DNA of 64,000 nucleotides, from NCBI RefSeq assembly GCF_016278365.1, contig NZ_JADQBZ010000005.1, positions 62,001-126,000 on the forward strand, written 5' to 3'. Position numbers and translations under genes: made by a program. Below the pieces are notes generated by a model. That model worked only from the letters and a program-made list of their open reading frames with translations, had not been told where the DNA came from and did not search any database. Positions 51,357 through 61,648 of the stretch are shown piece by piece. Position 1 is the first letter of the stretch; each line of letters starts with the position of its first letter. This stretch comes from Methanolobus sp. GTDB lineage: Archaea; Halobacteriota; Methanosarcinia; Methanosarcinales; Methanosarcinaceae.

Positions 51357-52085
51357 ATGCATACACAGGAGTTGATAACCTTAAGCAAAGCAATAGACAT
51401 ACAGATGGAATCGGCCGCCGAGGAGCTAAAAGCATTGCAGGCTTATCCCGATGAAGAACTCATCGCTATTATAAAAGAGGTTGGTTTCAAATGTGATCTT
51501 TGTGCGCGCTGCTGCACACAGGAATTCAATGACCATGTGTTCCTGCTGGATGAAGACCTGAAGTCCGTAAGAGAGGCAGACCCAAACGCAGTTGAACCTG
51601 CACCATACTATGAGTTATGCGATCAACATGGGAACTTCTATGTATCGGGCTATGCGCTGAAAACACAAAAAGATGGTTCATGCATCTTCCTCCGTGAGAA
51701 GCGTTGCACTATCTATGACAGACGCCCGTTCATATGCAGATTGTATCCTTATATGCTTCATATGGAAGCTGATGAAAAAGGCAATATCGGCTGGAGGCAG
51801 ATCAGCGGGCTGGACCTGCACGGCTGCTATCATGACGATATAAGCGATGAAGAGTGTAAAACGCTAGCAAGGGAAATAAAAACTTATGAACAGGCCTTCT
51901 TGGTCCAGAAAATAGCCTTTTTAGAAAAATCAAAGCAGCATTTTGAGAAGAACAAACTGAAATATGTCCAGAGTGTGTATGACCGGGAAATGAGGAAATT
52001 CAACAAAGGTGGTCAAATAAAGGTATTTGTCTTTTTCAACGGCGTATTTGAAGATAACAACGTCGGAAATAATATCTCATTATAA
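51357..52085 (+). CDS. YkgJ-type cysteine-cluster protein
   Basis: A 242-residue protein of the YkgJ family with a likely Fe-S or zinc site. The cluster is FKCDLCARCCTQEFNDHVFL (about 40-60), KDGSCIFLREKRCTIYDRRPFICRLYPYML (first part about 110-130) with the typical C...C.IY..RP..CR.YP pattern. Function is unknown; some relatives act on nucleotides or flagellin. The frame's first start is TTG 51327; I choose ATG 51357 because it follows a short TATA-to-start distance poorly but has GCAGGT nearby. The start is uncertain by 10 residues. Confidence 0.85.
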   Translation: MHTQELITLSKAIDIQMESAAEELKALQAYPDEELIAIIKEVGFKCDLCARCCTQEFNDHVFLLDEDLKSVREADPNAVEPAPYYELCDQHGNFYVSGYALKTQKDGSCIFLREKRCTIYDRRPFICRLYPYMLHMEADEKGNIGWRQISGLDLHGCYHDDISDEECKTLAREIKTYEQAFLVQKIAFLEKSKQHFEKNKLKYVQSVYDREMRKFNKGGQIKVFVFFNGVFEDNNVGNNISL

Positions 52086-52123
52086 CTCCTGTATTCCGTT
52101 GGGGAAGCCAGCCTGTTTTTCTA

Positions 52124-53230
52124 TCATCCCCACGACCCTGTGGCTTTCCCTTCCATTGCCAGTTTCCCAAGCACACGTTTGAAACTGTCATTGACAGGAG
52201 AAGGTACAGCATTTTCATAGGGCGTCCCGGGCAGGGGAGTAAGGTAATGCGCATGTACCGTGCCACCTTTCCTGCATATCCATTCTATCATTTCCAGGCT
52301 CTTGTTCTGGTCGTCTTCTGTCTCATCCGGGAAACCTACGATAAAGTCTACTACAGGGATGATGCCACTATCAAAACACAGTTCGATTCCCCTGTACGTA
52401 TCTTCTACAGTGTGACCTCTCAGGATATCCCTCAAAACGTCTTCACTGCCGGACTGTGCACCAAGGTTCAGCCGTGTATTGTCACAATATTTGGTGATAA
52501 GTCCGATAGACTCTTTGGTAATGAACTCCGGTCTGACCTCTGAGGGAAATGTGCCGAAGTAAATGTTCTTGCCTTGGATACTGCGCAGCTTTGAGAGTAA
52601 TTTCTCCACCCGGTCAAACCGTGGATGGATTCCGTCACTTCCATATGCAAGCGCGTTGGATGATGTGAATCGCATGTCCTTGAAGTATTTTGCCCACTCC
52701 GCAATCGAGTCGATACTTCTGTGCCTGAGCTTCCCTCCGAATATACGCGGGGTCTGGCAGTATTTGCATCTGAAAGGGCACCCTCTGCTTATCTCCATGG
52801 GGGCCATGGCGATACCGGGATCAAAACAGGGATATTTATCCAGGTCAACAGGCTCCCTGCATGCTGTGAAAACAGCACTCCCTTTGTTATCCCTGTATGC
52901 GATACCCTTCACCTCAGATATGTCTTCACCGGTGATGATCGCTTTTATAAGCTCGGGCAGGGTCTCTTCTCCTTCTCCTACTACCACGTAGTCAAAATGG
53001 CGAAGAGTTTCTTCAGGTGCGCCTGAAGGGTGAGGTCCTCCTGCTATGAAAACCGAATCAGTATCTGCTCCGGTGACTTCCTTAAAAACAAATTCCTTCT
53101 GCCTGCTTGCAAAACTGTAGATCATTATCCCGTCTCTGGGACCTTTAGATTTCTGTGCCCCGGGAAGAAGGGGTGCCAGTGCAGCAAAACTATAGGAGTT
53201 CTTATTATCCCAGCGAAGATTGATGTCCAT
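52124..53230 (-). CDS. B12-binding/radical SAM protein (TIGR04013-like)
   Basis: A 368-residue protein with a cobalamin-binding-like N-terminal domain (FIAGGPHPSGAPEETLRHFDYVVVGEGEETLPELI, first part) and a radical SAM domain (CPFRCKYCQTPRIFGGKLRHRS; cluster motif CxxxCxxC about 180). It matches the TIGR04013 family found in methanogens, whose substrate is unknown. ATG 53230 follows the DUF126 subunit stop with one base between, so it is tightly linked to the mevalonate genes. That link may be chance or may mean a lipid-related methylation; this is inference. Confidence 0.85.
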   Translation of the reverse strand: MDINLRWDNKNSYSFAALAPLLPGAQKSKGPRDGIMIYSFASRQKEFVFKEVTGADTDSVFIAGGPHPSGAPEETLRHFDYVVVGEGEETLPELIKAIITGEDISEVKGIAYRDNKGSAVFTACREPVDLDKYPCFDPGIAMAPMEISRGCPFRCKYCQTPRIFGGKLRHRSIDSIAEWAKYFKDMRFTSSNALAYGSDGIHPRFDRVEKLLSKLRSIQGKNIYFGTFPSEVRPEFITKESIGLITKYCDNTRLNLGAQSGSEDVLRDILRGHTVEDTYRGIELCFDSGIIPVVDFIVGFPDETEDDQNKSLEMIEWICRKGGTVHAHYLTPLPGTPYENAVPSPVNDSFKRVLGKLAMEGKATGSWG

Positions 53231-53231
53231 G

Positions 53232-53645
53232 TTACAATTCTGATCCTTCAGGAATTTCCACCAATCCGGAAGTGCCGTCAACCCTGGCAATATCTCCGTT
53301 CTTCAGGACCTTGAAAGGATCTTGCTCCATCCTGTCAACAAGAGGTATGCACGATATTATCGCCCCTACTGCGACTATAGGTTCGGACTCTACATTTATC
53401 ATAGCAGCGGGTGAGACATTGTTCTTTATTAGCTGGTAAAGTACGTATGAACCTACTGTAGACCCTTTCCCGTGAGGGAACACAAGTACTCTATCCTTGA
53501 TACACTGCCCGAAAAGTTCGTGCTTTTGCTCGACTATGATTCCTGTCTTAGGATCAACATTGCCAAGGAATGATATCGCTTCTTGTGTAAGTAGCACCTG
53601 CCCCTCTGCAACACCCCTGGAAATCTTCCTGCATTTAATTATCAT
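53232..53645 (-). CDS. Phosphomevalonate dehydratase small subunit (aconitase X swivel, DUF126)
   Basis: A 137-residue swivelling-domain protein ([32 protein letters not shown], first part; then [20 protein letters not shown]). With the large subunit it dehydrates 5-phosphomevalonate to trans-anhydromevalonate phosphate in the archaeal mevalonate pathway. The frame extends to 53720, but ATG 53645 overlaps the large-subunit stop by 11 bases and matches family N-termini ([11 protein letters not shown]). Upstream gene: the large subunit; downstream: the radical SAM gene. Confidence 0.9.
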   Translation of the reverse strand: MIIKCRKISRGVAEGQVLLTQEAISFLGNVDPKTGIIVEQKHELFGQCIKDRVLVFPHGKGSTVGSYVLYQLIKNNVSPAAMINVESEPIVAVGAIISCIPLVDRMEQDPFKVLKNGDIARVDGTSGLVEIPEGSEL

Positions 53646-54822
53646 GCACCGCCTCCCTGATGCACTCCTCAATACTTCCGTACCTTGAGGCAACACCGCA
53701 CATGCTGGGGACGTATGCAAGAGCCTTCCCGGAGTTGACCATCATACACTGGTAATTGTTGGTAGCAGGGGACACCACCATGCAGGTATCACACACTACT
53801 TTTGCTCCGCTTTTCTCGATATCTTTCACAAGGTCAGGATATCTTCCCGCGACCTCCCTTGAAGTGCATACCCACATCTCCTTGCTGACCTGCTTACCGG
53901 CAAGCAATCCTGCAATGTTCTCCAGTTCAGCGGGTGAGCAGTGCGGGCATCCCAGAGTGATTATGTCAGTATCCAGCGAGCTTCCTCCGCTTTTTCCGGT
54001 TTCGTAAACTTCCAATATCTGTTCTTTCTCAATCGTGAGATTTTCATCAGGCCTTTCATACTTATACCTGATCGCGTCGGGTGTAATGCCTTCCACATGG
54101 TAAAGCGCAACTGCTCCTGAAGCTGCAAGCGCGGCGCCAAGCGACTTCATCTCATCTTCTGATGGTTGCCCTTTCAGATAGAATATTGGCACCCTGTTCC
54201 CGATGACCTTTCCGGCCACGTATCCAAGTGCACCATAATCAGCCCCCGAAAGTTCAAAGCCAACTGTGACAGATATGACCGGCTCCCGCAGCTCCTCAAG
54301 ATGATATCCATAATTAGCAGTCTTGCCCACAAGAGCTGCTGACAGTGCAGAGGGTCCACCTTCCCTGTTTGTTCTTGCTCCTATCACTGAATTTGCGTAG
54401 CAAACTGCTGAAGATTCGCTCCACGCCAAGTGGTCACCGTAGCCAACATCAAATCCTTCCAGGTAGTATGGTGTGCAGGTGCATTTTGTACGGATGCCAA
54501 GACTCTCATAGGCAGCAATGATGTCCTGCTGCTTTTTCGCAAAGTCCGCTTCAATGCCCATTTCCTGCCAGCGCATCATGTCCATGCCTGCAGGGTTGAG
54601 TATCGCAGGTATCCTGGCTTTCCCCTTAAGATCGGATATCCATTCCAGTCCGGCATCGCCTATTGTCTTATAGGATACTCCGGCTATCTGGGCGCTCCTG
54701 ACTGGTATCAGGCTGTCGGCACCGTATATCTCGCCTAATGCCACAAGGATCTCCATGGCCTTGCGCAGCGTCTCGCCATACTCGCCCTCCAGGGTCTTTT
54801 CTTCTTCTTTTGTAAGATACAT
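53635..54822 (-). CDS. Phosphomevalonate dehydratase large subunit (aconitase X catalytic, DUF521)
   Basis: The 395-residue catalytic subunit, an aconitase-X protein with a [4Fe-4S] cluster. Family marks are [62 protein letters not shown] (first part, about 125), HYGYHL-type segment [21 protein letters not shown] and CDTCMVVSP. Cysteines in those blocks would hold the cluster. The overlap with the small subunit and the adjacent UbiD-type gene define the route as the archaeal (Aeropyrum-type) mevalonate pathway for isoprenoid lipids. Confidence 0.93.
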   Translation of the reverse strand: MYLTKEEEKTLEGEYGETLRKAMEILVALGEIYGADSLIPVRSAQIAGVSYKTIGDAGLEWISDLKGKARIPAILNPAGMDMMRWQEMGIEADFAKKQQDIIAAYESLGIRTKCTCTPYYLEGFDVGYGDHLAWSESSAVCYANSVIGARTNREGGPSALSAALVGKTANYGYHLEELREPVISVTVGFELSGADYGALGYVAGKVIGNRVPIFYLKGQPSEDEMKSLGAALAASGAVALYHVEGITPDAIRYKYERPDENLTIEKEQILEVYETGKSGGSSLDTDIITLGCPHCSPAELENIAGLLAGKQVSKEMWVCTSREVAGRYPDLVKDIEKSGAKVVCDTCMVVSPATNNYQCMMVNSGKALAYVPSMCGVASRYGSIEECIREAVHDN

Positions 54823-54850
54823 GGTAATCTTTCACGCAGTTATTATATGA

Positions 54851-56113
54851 TTATTGCGGAGGCATTTCCGCTCTTTCGAAGTTTGCCGCCTCTGCCAGTA
54901 CTTTTGTCGCATCGATGCCGACTTTTGTTGTTGTGCCGTCCGGCGCTCCCCTTGGATCAAGAGAACTGCCGCGAACATGGGGTATTATCATAATATCCAT
55001 GTCTCCCTTTACCCTGGTGGCTATGGCGAACTCTACATCCTTAATGTCAAATATATCTATATCCTCATCCACCACGACCACGTGCTTGAGGCTGGTGTGG
55101 CTGGCAAATGCCGCCATGATGGCGTTCTTACCATCGCCTTCTGTCTGTTTCTCTATCTGGACAACTGCGTGCAAGTAACAGCACCCGCCTTCTGTGAGGA
55201 CTACGTTCTTCACAGTTGTGACCTCGCTCACTGCCTTGTATATCCTGGGCTCGTAAGGTACTCCCATCATTAGCAGGTGCTCAGGTCCTGCAGGAAGGAT
55301 GCCGTGGTATATAGGGTCCTTACGGTGCAATATCCTGGTTATGTGGATGACAGGCTCTTTTCGCACAAGGTCGTAGGTGCCGGTTATGTCGACGAATGGA
55401 CCCTCATCAACACGTTCTTCCGGATCGATGTACCCTTCAAGCACTATCTCGGCGTGAGGAACCTTTATACCATTACTGCATTCAAAGACCTCGAGTGGCT
55501 TGCCCATAAGCGCCGCAGCATAATTGAACTCTTTTCCCGAAGGCACCCGTGTGGTGGAAGCATAGGTAACCGCCGGATTGGCGCCGATGACTATTGCCAC
55601 AGGCAGTTTCTCTCCCTTCTCGGCAGCTTTCCTGTGCATTACATAGGTGTGCCTGGGGGCCACCAATCTTGCAGCGATCCTGTTCTTATCCACCACAAGA
55701 AGCCTGTGAATTGCTGCGTTCATGACACCTCCGTACTCAGCAACAACCACGCCTGCAGTAATATAGGGCCCTGCATCCTTCTCAAAATGCGTCATAATGG
55801 GGAGCTTCGTGAGATCCACTTCGGTTTCCACCACTTCCTTTGTGGGCGAGTCCTTTACCAATACGACTTCTCCGTCAGGGCTTATCTCAGAAAGTTTCTG
55901 TATAATCCTGTCCTTATCCACGCCGAACATCGCCGCAAGTTCTTCCCTGGAACCAAGGACATTCATTATGGCCCGACTTCCGCTGATGTCATGGAAAAGC
56001 ACAGGGGCAGGTGTCTGCTTTGCTATCCTTGGAGCCTCGAACACCTTTGAAACTGGACGTGTGATCTCGACAAGCTTCCCTGTCTCTTTGAGTTTTTCGA
56101 TGAATTCCCGCAT
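54851..56113 (-). CDS. UbiD-family decarboxylase, probable trans-anhydromevalonate-5-phosphate decarboxylase
   Basis: A 420-residue prFMN-dependent decarboxylase of the UbiD fold: VDLTKLPIMTHFEKDAGPYITAGVVVAEY (first part), HRLLVVDKNRIAARLVAPRHTYVMHRKA, then FEVGVLEGY-like VLEGYIDPEERVDEGPFVDITGTYD (first part) with the Glu acid region. The neighbouring phosphomevalonate dehydratase subunits make this the decarboxylase that yields isopentenyl phosphate in the archaeal pathway. It is 28 bases upstream of the large subunit. prFMN must come from a UbiX elsewhere; none is in the window. A general UbiD role is the alternative. Confidence 0.9.
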   Translation of the reverse strand: MREFIEKLKETGKLVEITRPVSKVFEAPRIAKQTPAPVLFHDISGSRAIMNVLGSREELAAMFGVDKDRIIQKLSEISPDGEVVLVKDSPTKEVVETEVDLTKLPIMTHFEKDAGPYITAGVVVAEYGGVMNAAIHRLLVVDKNRIAARLVAPRHTYVMHRKAAEKGEKLPVAIVIGANPAVTYASTTRVPSGKEFNYAAALMGKPLEVFECSNGIKVPHAEIVLEGYIDPEERVDEGPFVDITGTYDLVRKEPVIHITRILHRKDPIYHGILPAGPEHLLMMGVPYEPRIYKAVSEVTTVKNVVLTEGGCCYLHAVVQIEKQTEGDGKNAIMAAFASHTSLKHVVVVDEDIDIFDIKDVEFAIATRVKGDMDIMIIPHVRGSSLDPRGAPDGTTTKVGIDATKVLAEAANFERAEMPPQ

Positions 56114-56246
56114 AGTATCATCCGTATTACGATTATGGATAGATAATGGGAATTGTGCCTTAAATCATTATCTTAAAAATGGAAGAATAGTAAGACCGCG
56201 CTTTTCCAGGAAAAACCTTCTTTTGGGTGACGGTACAGCTCAAAGG

Positions 56247-57059
56247 TCAATATATCGCATGATAGTAGCCGTTGTTCCTTGCAACCTTCACAGGAAGCCC
56301 GAAAAGGAGCGACAGATTCTCTTCGCTAAGAATTTCATCCTTCCCTCCGTCTGCAAAGACCTTTCCATCCTTCAGGAGTACCACCCGTTTTATTTCGGGA
56401 ATTATATCTCCAAGATCATGGGTCACAAGAACAATGCTCTTACCATAGGAGGCTACCCGGCGGGTCAGTTCCCTGAACTGGTGATGGCTTTTCATATCCA
56501 GGCTATTTGCAGGCTCATCCAGCACAAGGATATGCGGGTCATGGACGAGTGCCCGGCCTATAAGTATTCTCCGTGCTTCCCCGGTGGACATCTCCGATAT
56601 GAGCTTGTCTGAAAGGTGGGATATTTCCAGGAACTTCATTACCTCGTAAACCGTATGTATCATTTCCGGCTTCACTTTATGGTTGGAGTAGATTCCGATA
56701 CTGCTGAAGAAACCCGAGAGTACGACTTCAAAGCCACTGATGTCCCTGTTGTAATCGAGCTGAAGATCTCCTGACACAATTCCCAGAAGGCTTCTGAGGT
56801 CGAACAGGTTCCAGGTTTCTTTCCCCCTTATCCTGAAAACCATGTTCCTGTTGTCTGCACGCGGACGGTAATCCCCGGTGATCACCTTGACGAGGGATGA
56901 TTTCCCCGAACCGTTAGGTCCTATTATAGCAATGTTCTCTCCCTTGCATATCTTCAGGCTGATGGAATCCAGTATCTTCCGATCATTTCTGGATACTGTC
57001 ACATTCCTCATTTCAATAAGTGGTATTTTCAGGTCTGCTGCTATTTTTGTTGAAGGCAT
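56247..57059 (-). CDS. ABC-type ATPase (ModF/PhrA-like)
   Basis: A stand-alone ABC ATPase of 270 residues with no permease or binding protein beside it. Walker A is GPNGSGKSSLVK (about 50), signature STGEARRILIGRAL, Walker B ILVLDEPANSLD and H-loop LVTHDLGDII. The closest type by eye is the ModF/PhrA-like group, whose role in archaea is unclear. The frame begins at TTG 57065; I use ATG 57059. It could serve a transporter encoded elsewhere. Confidence 0.85.
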   Translation of the reverse strand: MPSTKIAADLKIPLIEMRNVTVSRNDRKILDSISLKICKGENIAIIGPNGSGKSSLVKVITGDYRPRADNRNMVFRIRGKETWNLFDLRSLLGIVSGDLQLDYNRDISGFEVVLSGFFSSIGIYSNHKVKPEMIHTVYEVMKFLEISHLSDKLISEMSTGEARRILIGRALVHDPHILVLDEPANSLDMKSHHQFRELTRRVASYGKSIVLVTHDLGDIIPEIKRVVLLKDGKVFADGGKDEILSEENLSLLFGLPVKVARNNGYYHAIY

Positions 57060-57152
57060 CTTCAATCACACGGTTCTTTGAGGATAGGATTCTTTTTCCT
57101 GTTAACCTGATTCACACTAATAAAGTTTTGCAGGAAAGCATACCTTGTTATT

Positions 57153-58445
57153 TCAGGCTGTCTGCTGTGATTCTACAAATCCTACCCTGACCCGGACATC
57201 CCTGCCGGTGGCACTGGTCAGGTGTTCATCTACACGGCTGGCTATGTCAGGAGGGATGACCTGTCCGGCCTGATAACCCATGATAACAGTTACTATGGGT
57301 GGATTGTCAAGCAGGAGGTCGGCAGGCCTGTATTCAACATTGATATTTGAGAGAATAACTCCCTGTCCAGCATAGCCGGATTCCTCATACATGAGCTTTA
57401 TTTCCTGCTTTGCCTGTTGTTCAAAAAGATTGGACTGGTAGGTGGAATAGGTGACCAGTCCAAGGACAATAGAGAGGATAGCAATGGCGACAACAAGGGT
57501 AACTGAGCGGACTATCACGGCTGAACGTGCACTTCCGACAGCAGTCACTTCCATCGGTCTGTAGCCTGAGATCCAGAAAAGGATCAGTGCAGATACATTA
57601 ATGGCAAGAAGGTTCACAAGCACCAGCACGGAAGCAGTGACAGCAACTCCCGGAAGACCCCATGCAATGCCAAGTCCTGCAGTTGCAGCAGGTGGTATGA
57701 GAGCCACGGCAATGGCAACTCCTACAAGAGCAGATCCTGCATTACGCATGATACTGAGGGCACCGGCGAGTCCTGAGCCCAGGGCAAGGAAGAGGGACAG
57801 GAAATTCGGGCTTGTGCGCTCGGCTATCTGGGGCACTTCACGGATGTCGAGTCCGGGAGCTACAAGGATCGTATTCTGGATGATAATCCCGATAACTGCG
57901 GCAACTGCGATCGCTGCAAGAAGGCCGGTAACCTGCAACATTATCCCTCGTGATGCAAGCTCTCGGTTATCCAGGACAGTTCCTACACTGGCAGAGACAG
58001 CCGGTCCCATAAGAGGAGCAACGACCATAGCTCCGATAATGGTTGCAGCTGAGTCGAGCAGCAGTCCTCCGGTGGCAATAATAGTGCTAAGAATCAGGAA
58101 TGCAAAAAATGTAGAGGTTGCAGGTGCCAGCTCTTCTGCGCGTGCTGTAAGTTCCTCCCTGGCTATGCGTTTACCTGAATAACGCTTTTCCAGTGCTTCG
58201 ATGCGTGTGGAAACAACCATCTCGGGAGAATACACAATAGTATATGTGTCCCTGCTGACACCGGCCTTGCGAAGCTTATCAAGTACAGGTTCAACGCCTA
58301 TAGGTGGCACCGGGAACTGCACAAGGGCCTCAAAGTCTCTCCTCCCGGTCTCTTCCCACACTGCATAATCGATATTCTCCTCATCCAGTAAAGCCAGTAC
58401 AGGCTCCCGTTTTCCATTAGGGATAAGTACCTGGACTATTCGCAT
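57153..58445 (-). CDS. DUF389 (TIGR00341) membrane protein
   Basis: A membrane protein of 430 residues. An N-terminal ferredoxin-like domain (MRIVQVLIPNGKREPVLALLD) precedes five or six helices with the DUF389 core GGLLLDSAATIIGAMVVAPLMGPAVSASVGTVL (first part about 130) and LALIPPAATAGLGIA-type segment ALIPPAATAGLGIAWGLPGVA. Function is unknown; a transport role is likely. It is followed by the kinase gene in the same direction about 70 bases further, which may be a separate unit. Confidence 0.88.
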   Translation of the reverse strand: MRIVQVLIPNGKREPVLALLDEENIDYAVWEETGRRDFEALVQFPVPPIGVEPVLDKLRKAGVSRDTYTIVYSPEMVVSTRIEALEKRYSGKRIAREELTARAEELAPATSTFFAFLILSTIIATGGLLLDSAATIIGAMVVAPLMGPAVSASVGTVLDNRELASRGIMLQVTGLLAAIAVAAVIGIIIQNTILVAPGLDIREVPQIAERTSPNFLSLFLALGSGLAGALSIMRNAGSALVGVAIAVALIPPAATAGLGIAWGLPGVAVTASVLVLVNLLAINVSALILFWISGYRPMEVTAVGSARSAVIVRSVTLVVAIAILSIVLGLVTYSTYQSNLFEQQAKQEIKLMYEESGYAGQGVILSNINVEYRPADLLLDNPPIVTVIMGYQAGQVIPPDIASRVDEHLTSATGRDVRVRVGFVESQQTA

Positions 58446-58513
58446 ATTTATACTGTGTCTGAGAAAGATATATTCTTACATGAAACATTGTTAAGCAAGA
58501 AAGATACTTTACT

Positions 58514-60961
58514 TTATGCTTTTTTTGCTGATGAAATCAGAGGTATAGTAAAAGCAAAGGTACTCCCTTCCCCTACTTCGCTCTCAACACTGATATCTCC
58601 TCCATGCAGTTCCACGAGTTTCTTTACAATGGATAGTCCAAGTCCGCTACCATTATACTGGCGTGAGAGTTGGCTGTCGATTTGTTTGAATGGCACAAAA
58701 AGCTGATCCAGATCCTCTTCAGATATGCCGATGCCAGTGTCTCTTACGCATATCTTAATTCTATTGTGGTTTACTGCTGCCAGGAGGTTTACTTCTCCAT
58801 TGTCCGGAGTGAATTTTATGGCATTGCTGAGAAGATTGTATATTATCTGTTTAATCTTGATCTTATCTGCAAAGAGTTCAATGTTTTCTAATTTCTGGAT
58901 TTGTAACTTGATATTCTTCTTCCTGGCCAGATGACCTGCCAGTTTTTCAGCATCCTCAAACACTTCATCCATGGTGAAATGTTCAAGCTCCAGTTCCATT
59001 TTACCGTTCTCTATCTTGGCAATATCAAGTATGTTATTAATGAGTGTGAGCAGATACTTTCCGCTTGTTGAGATATATTGGGAATATTTTCTTTGAATTT
59101 CACTAAGAGATCCTGCGTAGCCTTCTGAAAGCATGTCTGAAAAGCCGATTATGGAGTTAAGGGGGGTGCGCAACTCATGGCTCATACTCGCAAGGAATTC
59201 GCTCTTGCTACGGTTTGCAGATTCAGCCTCTATCTTTGCCAGGAGCATGATCTCTTCTGCCTTTTTGCGTTCGGTGATATCTCTTACAACTGCCTGGGCA
59301 GTGTCCTCGTATCCTTCCAGCACTGATGCACTGATCTCTACATCTAGGACATCACCTTTTGAGGTAAGATACCTTGTTTCACCCTGCACGTACCTTCGTT
59401 TTTTAAAAGTCTCCAATACCTGTGATCCATTTTCCCTTTCATCCGGAACCATCAGGTCAATGACTGACATCTTCTTCAGTTGTTCCTGGGTATACCCCAT
59501 CATCCTGCAGGCTCTGCTATTGACTTCGATGATCTGTCCATCCAGCTTGTTTATGAAGATTGCGTCATTTGATTGTTCTATAAGGGACCTGTATTTTCTT
59601 TCACTTTTGCTGAGTTCTTCTTCTGCGACCTTCTGCTTTGTTATGTTGCGGGTAGTGCCAAACAACTGTATGTTCCCATCTTCCAGAATACAGGCAGTTG
59701 CTGTGGAGTTCATCCAGAAGATATTGCCATCACTTCCGATGAGCCGGTAATCCAGATTCTCTGTGGTTCCTGTGTTGATGGAATCAGACCCAAGAAGGCT
59801 TAAAAGTATATTTCTATCCTCCGGGTGTATTGATGAGAAATATTTGTACCAGTTCGTTCCGATAGAGTCTCCGGGAAGCCCGAGTATCTTATCTGCAGGC
59901 GCGGAAACATAAGGATTAATGAAATTTCCTTCCCTGTCAACATCTGTCTTCCAAATGATGGTATCAATGGAGTTGATTACCTTTCTGTAATCTTCCTCTT
60001 TACTTAACAGTCGGCTTTCCGTAGATTTGCGTTCAAGAAGGCTTGTGATCATCTCCCCGATAAGTTTCAATAAATAAAACTCGGATTCATCCCATTCCTT
60101 TTTCTTGTTTACCGAATCTATTCCTATAAATCCTTTAAATATACTTTTATAGAATAGGGGTACCATTACAATTGATACTATCCCCATCTTTTCAAATTCT
60201 TCTTTTATCAACTTGCCTTCATCAGGAAATTGCTTGACATCGGGAACACTGACAATCAACTGTTTATGAAATTGCTCTGATACCCATGTATTCTTTTTTA
60301 TCGTTTCTTTTATTCCCACATATGAATGGAGACATTCAGCATGCCATTCGTGGGACTTTGTCATATAGTCTTGGTCCTTGTTATCTGAGTACAGGACAGC
60401 ACGTTGCGCATCAAGGAACTTAGCCATCAATTCAAGAGAATTACTGATCTCGAGATCAATATCATTCAACGTGCTGTTTATGAACCTGCCGGATATATAT
60501 GAGATAAGTTTTTCTTTCCGGAACTTTTTTTCAAGAGCTCCTTCTGTTTCTATTGCTTTGGTTGCGTCTTCCACTATGCTATAGCAGCCGATGATATTTC
60601 CGGTGGAATCAAAACGGGGGACTACCTTAAACCGAAGGAACAGGCATTTCCCCCATCTTGAACAATATGATGTTTCAATAGGGGTAACCATCCCTTTTTC
60701 GAAACATTCTTTAATAGTTGCTGATATGCCTGATGCGACAAGTGATGGGAATGTCAGCATATTGATTTGTTTTGTGGCTTCTGCGGAAGGGGAACCTAAT
60801 AAGGTCAGAAGGGCTTTGTTCACATCGATGATATTCCCTTCTATATTGCATGAAACTATGCCGACAGGTAATTCGTCCAGAAAGCTTCGATATTTATCCT
60901 CTTCTGCAGAATGAGGCAACAGCAGTCTCTCGATTTCGTAAGATGTCATGATCCGGTTCAT
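58514..60961 (-). CDS. PAS/GAF sensor histidine kinase
   Basis: A cytoplasmic multi-domain kinase of about 815 residues. Order: PAS about 20-140 (LPVGIVSCNIEGNIIDVNKA), GAF about 155-310 (SLELMAKFLDAQRAVLYSDN; FKGFIGIDSVNKKKEWDESE), two further PAS domains about 330-560 (NAIFI-type SNDAIFINKLDGQIIEVNSR), phosphoacceptor helix with SMSHELRTPLNSIIGF, and ATPase with LLSNAIKFTPDNGE, VRDTGIGISEEDL and NGSGLGLSIVKKL. The GAF domain has no obvious haem or bilin Cys. The start is uncertain: the frame opens at TTG 60994; ATG 60961 or 60949 also fit. No response regulator is next to it. Confidence 0.93.
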   Translation of the reverse strand: MNRIMTSYEIERLLLPHSAEEDKYRSFLDELPVGIVSCNIEGNIIDVNKALLTLLGSPSAEATKQINMLTFPSLVASGISATIKECFEKGMVTPIETSYCSRWGKCLFLRFKVVPRFDSTGNIIGCYSIVEDATKAIETEGALEKKFRKEKLISYISGRFINSTLNDIDLEISNSLELMAKFLDAQRAVLYSDNKDQDYMTKSHEWHAECLHSYVGIKETIKKNTWVSEQFHKQLIVSVPDVKQFPDEGKLIKEEFEKMGIVSIVMVPLFYKSIFKGFIGIDSVNKKKEWDESEFYLLKLIGEMITSLLERKSTESRLLSKEEDYRKVINSIDTIIWKTDVDREGNFINPYVSAPADKILGLPGDSIGTNWYKYFSSIHPEDRNILLSLLGSDSINTGTTENLDYRLIGSDGNIFWMNSTATACILEDGNIQLFGTTRNITKQKVAEEELSKSERKYRSLIEQSNDAIFINKLDGQIIEVNSRACRMMGYTQEQLKKMSVIDLMVPDERENGSQVLETFKKRRYVQGETRYLTSKGDVLDVEISASVLEGYEDTAQAVVRDITERKKAEEIMLLAKIEAESANRSKSEFLASMSHELRTPLNSIIGFSDMLSEGYAGSLSEIQRKYSQYISTSGKYLLTLINNILDIAKIENGKMELELEHFTMDEVFEDAEKLAGHLARKKNIKLQIQKLENIELFADKIKIKQIIYNLLSNAIKFTPDNGEVNLLAAVNHNRIKICVRDTGIGISEEDLDQLFVPFKQIDSQLSRQYNGSGLGLSIVKKLVELHGGDISVESEVGEGSTFAFTIPLISSAKKA

Positions 60962-61126
60962 AGAATCAGCATTTTTATGACGGGATACCCGCAAGAACTG
61001 TATCTTTTATAGACTCTAATATGCACTATGTTTGTATTTGTATATATTTATAATTTAACATTAAATACTCTTTTGTTATAATACTCTTTTATTACTTTTG
61101 AACCCTACAATTGAGAATTGGGAGAC

Positions 61127-61648
61127 TTATAGATGCTTGCGCATTACAATTCCCTCACTTCCGTTATCAAAGAATCCGGGAATCCTGCACATTTCTTCAA
61201 AACCATTCTTCTCATAAATTCTCCTCGCAGCACTCCAGTTTGCAGAGACAAGCAAAATGATGCTTGAGATTGCATATTTTTCAATCATACGGCGTGACAA
61301 TTCTGATAATAACAGATTTCCATAACCTTTTCCACGGTACTCCTCCAGGATGCCGATGGAGGAGATGTAAAGTTCTGAGCCTGTAGTGGTATGAATCTCA
61401 CTCAGCTTGTGGTTCAAAATGAAACTCGTAGCAGTGATGTCCTCTGAGTAGTCCCATATTTCCGAAGAAATATATCCACAAGCATGGTCATCTATTTCCA
61501 GGACCAGGAATCCTTCCCGGAAGAATGCTATCCTCTCCAGGAAAACTGATCTGTTTTCACGGATGGTCTCATGGAACGAGCTGCTTTCTATGAGCATTAT
61601 CTGCTCGATGTCTCCGGGTCCTGCGTTTCGGATAGTTCTTTTTTCCAT
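61127..61648 (-). CDS. GNAT-family N-acetyltransferase
   Basis: A 173-residue acetyltransferase of the GNAT fold: IRNAGPGDIEQIMLIESSSF, FLVLEIDDHACGYISSEIW and the acetyl-CoA motif SSIGILEEYRGKGYGNLLLSELSRRM (first part), ending in LLVSANWSAARRIYEKNGFEEM. It resembles RimI-type protein acetylases. AGGT lies before the ATG. The substrate is unknown. It is upstream of the PAS/GAF kinase, separated by an AT-rich spacer of about 160 bases. Confidence 0.9.
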   Translation of the reverse strand: MEKRTIRNAGPGDIEQIMLIESSSFHETIRENRSVFLERIAFFREGFLVLEIDDHACGYISSEIWDYSEDITATSFILNHKLSEIHTTTGSELYISSIGILEEYRGKGYGNLLLSELSRRMIEKYAISSIILLVSANWSAARRIYEKNGFEEMCRIPGFFDNGSEGIVMRKHL

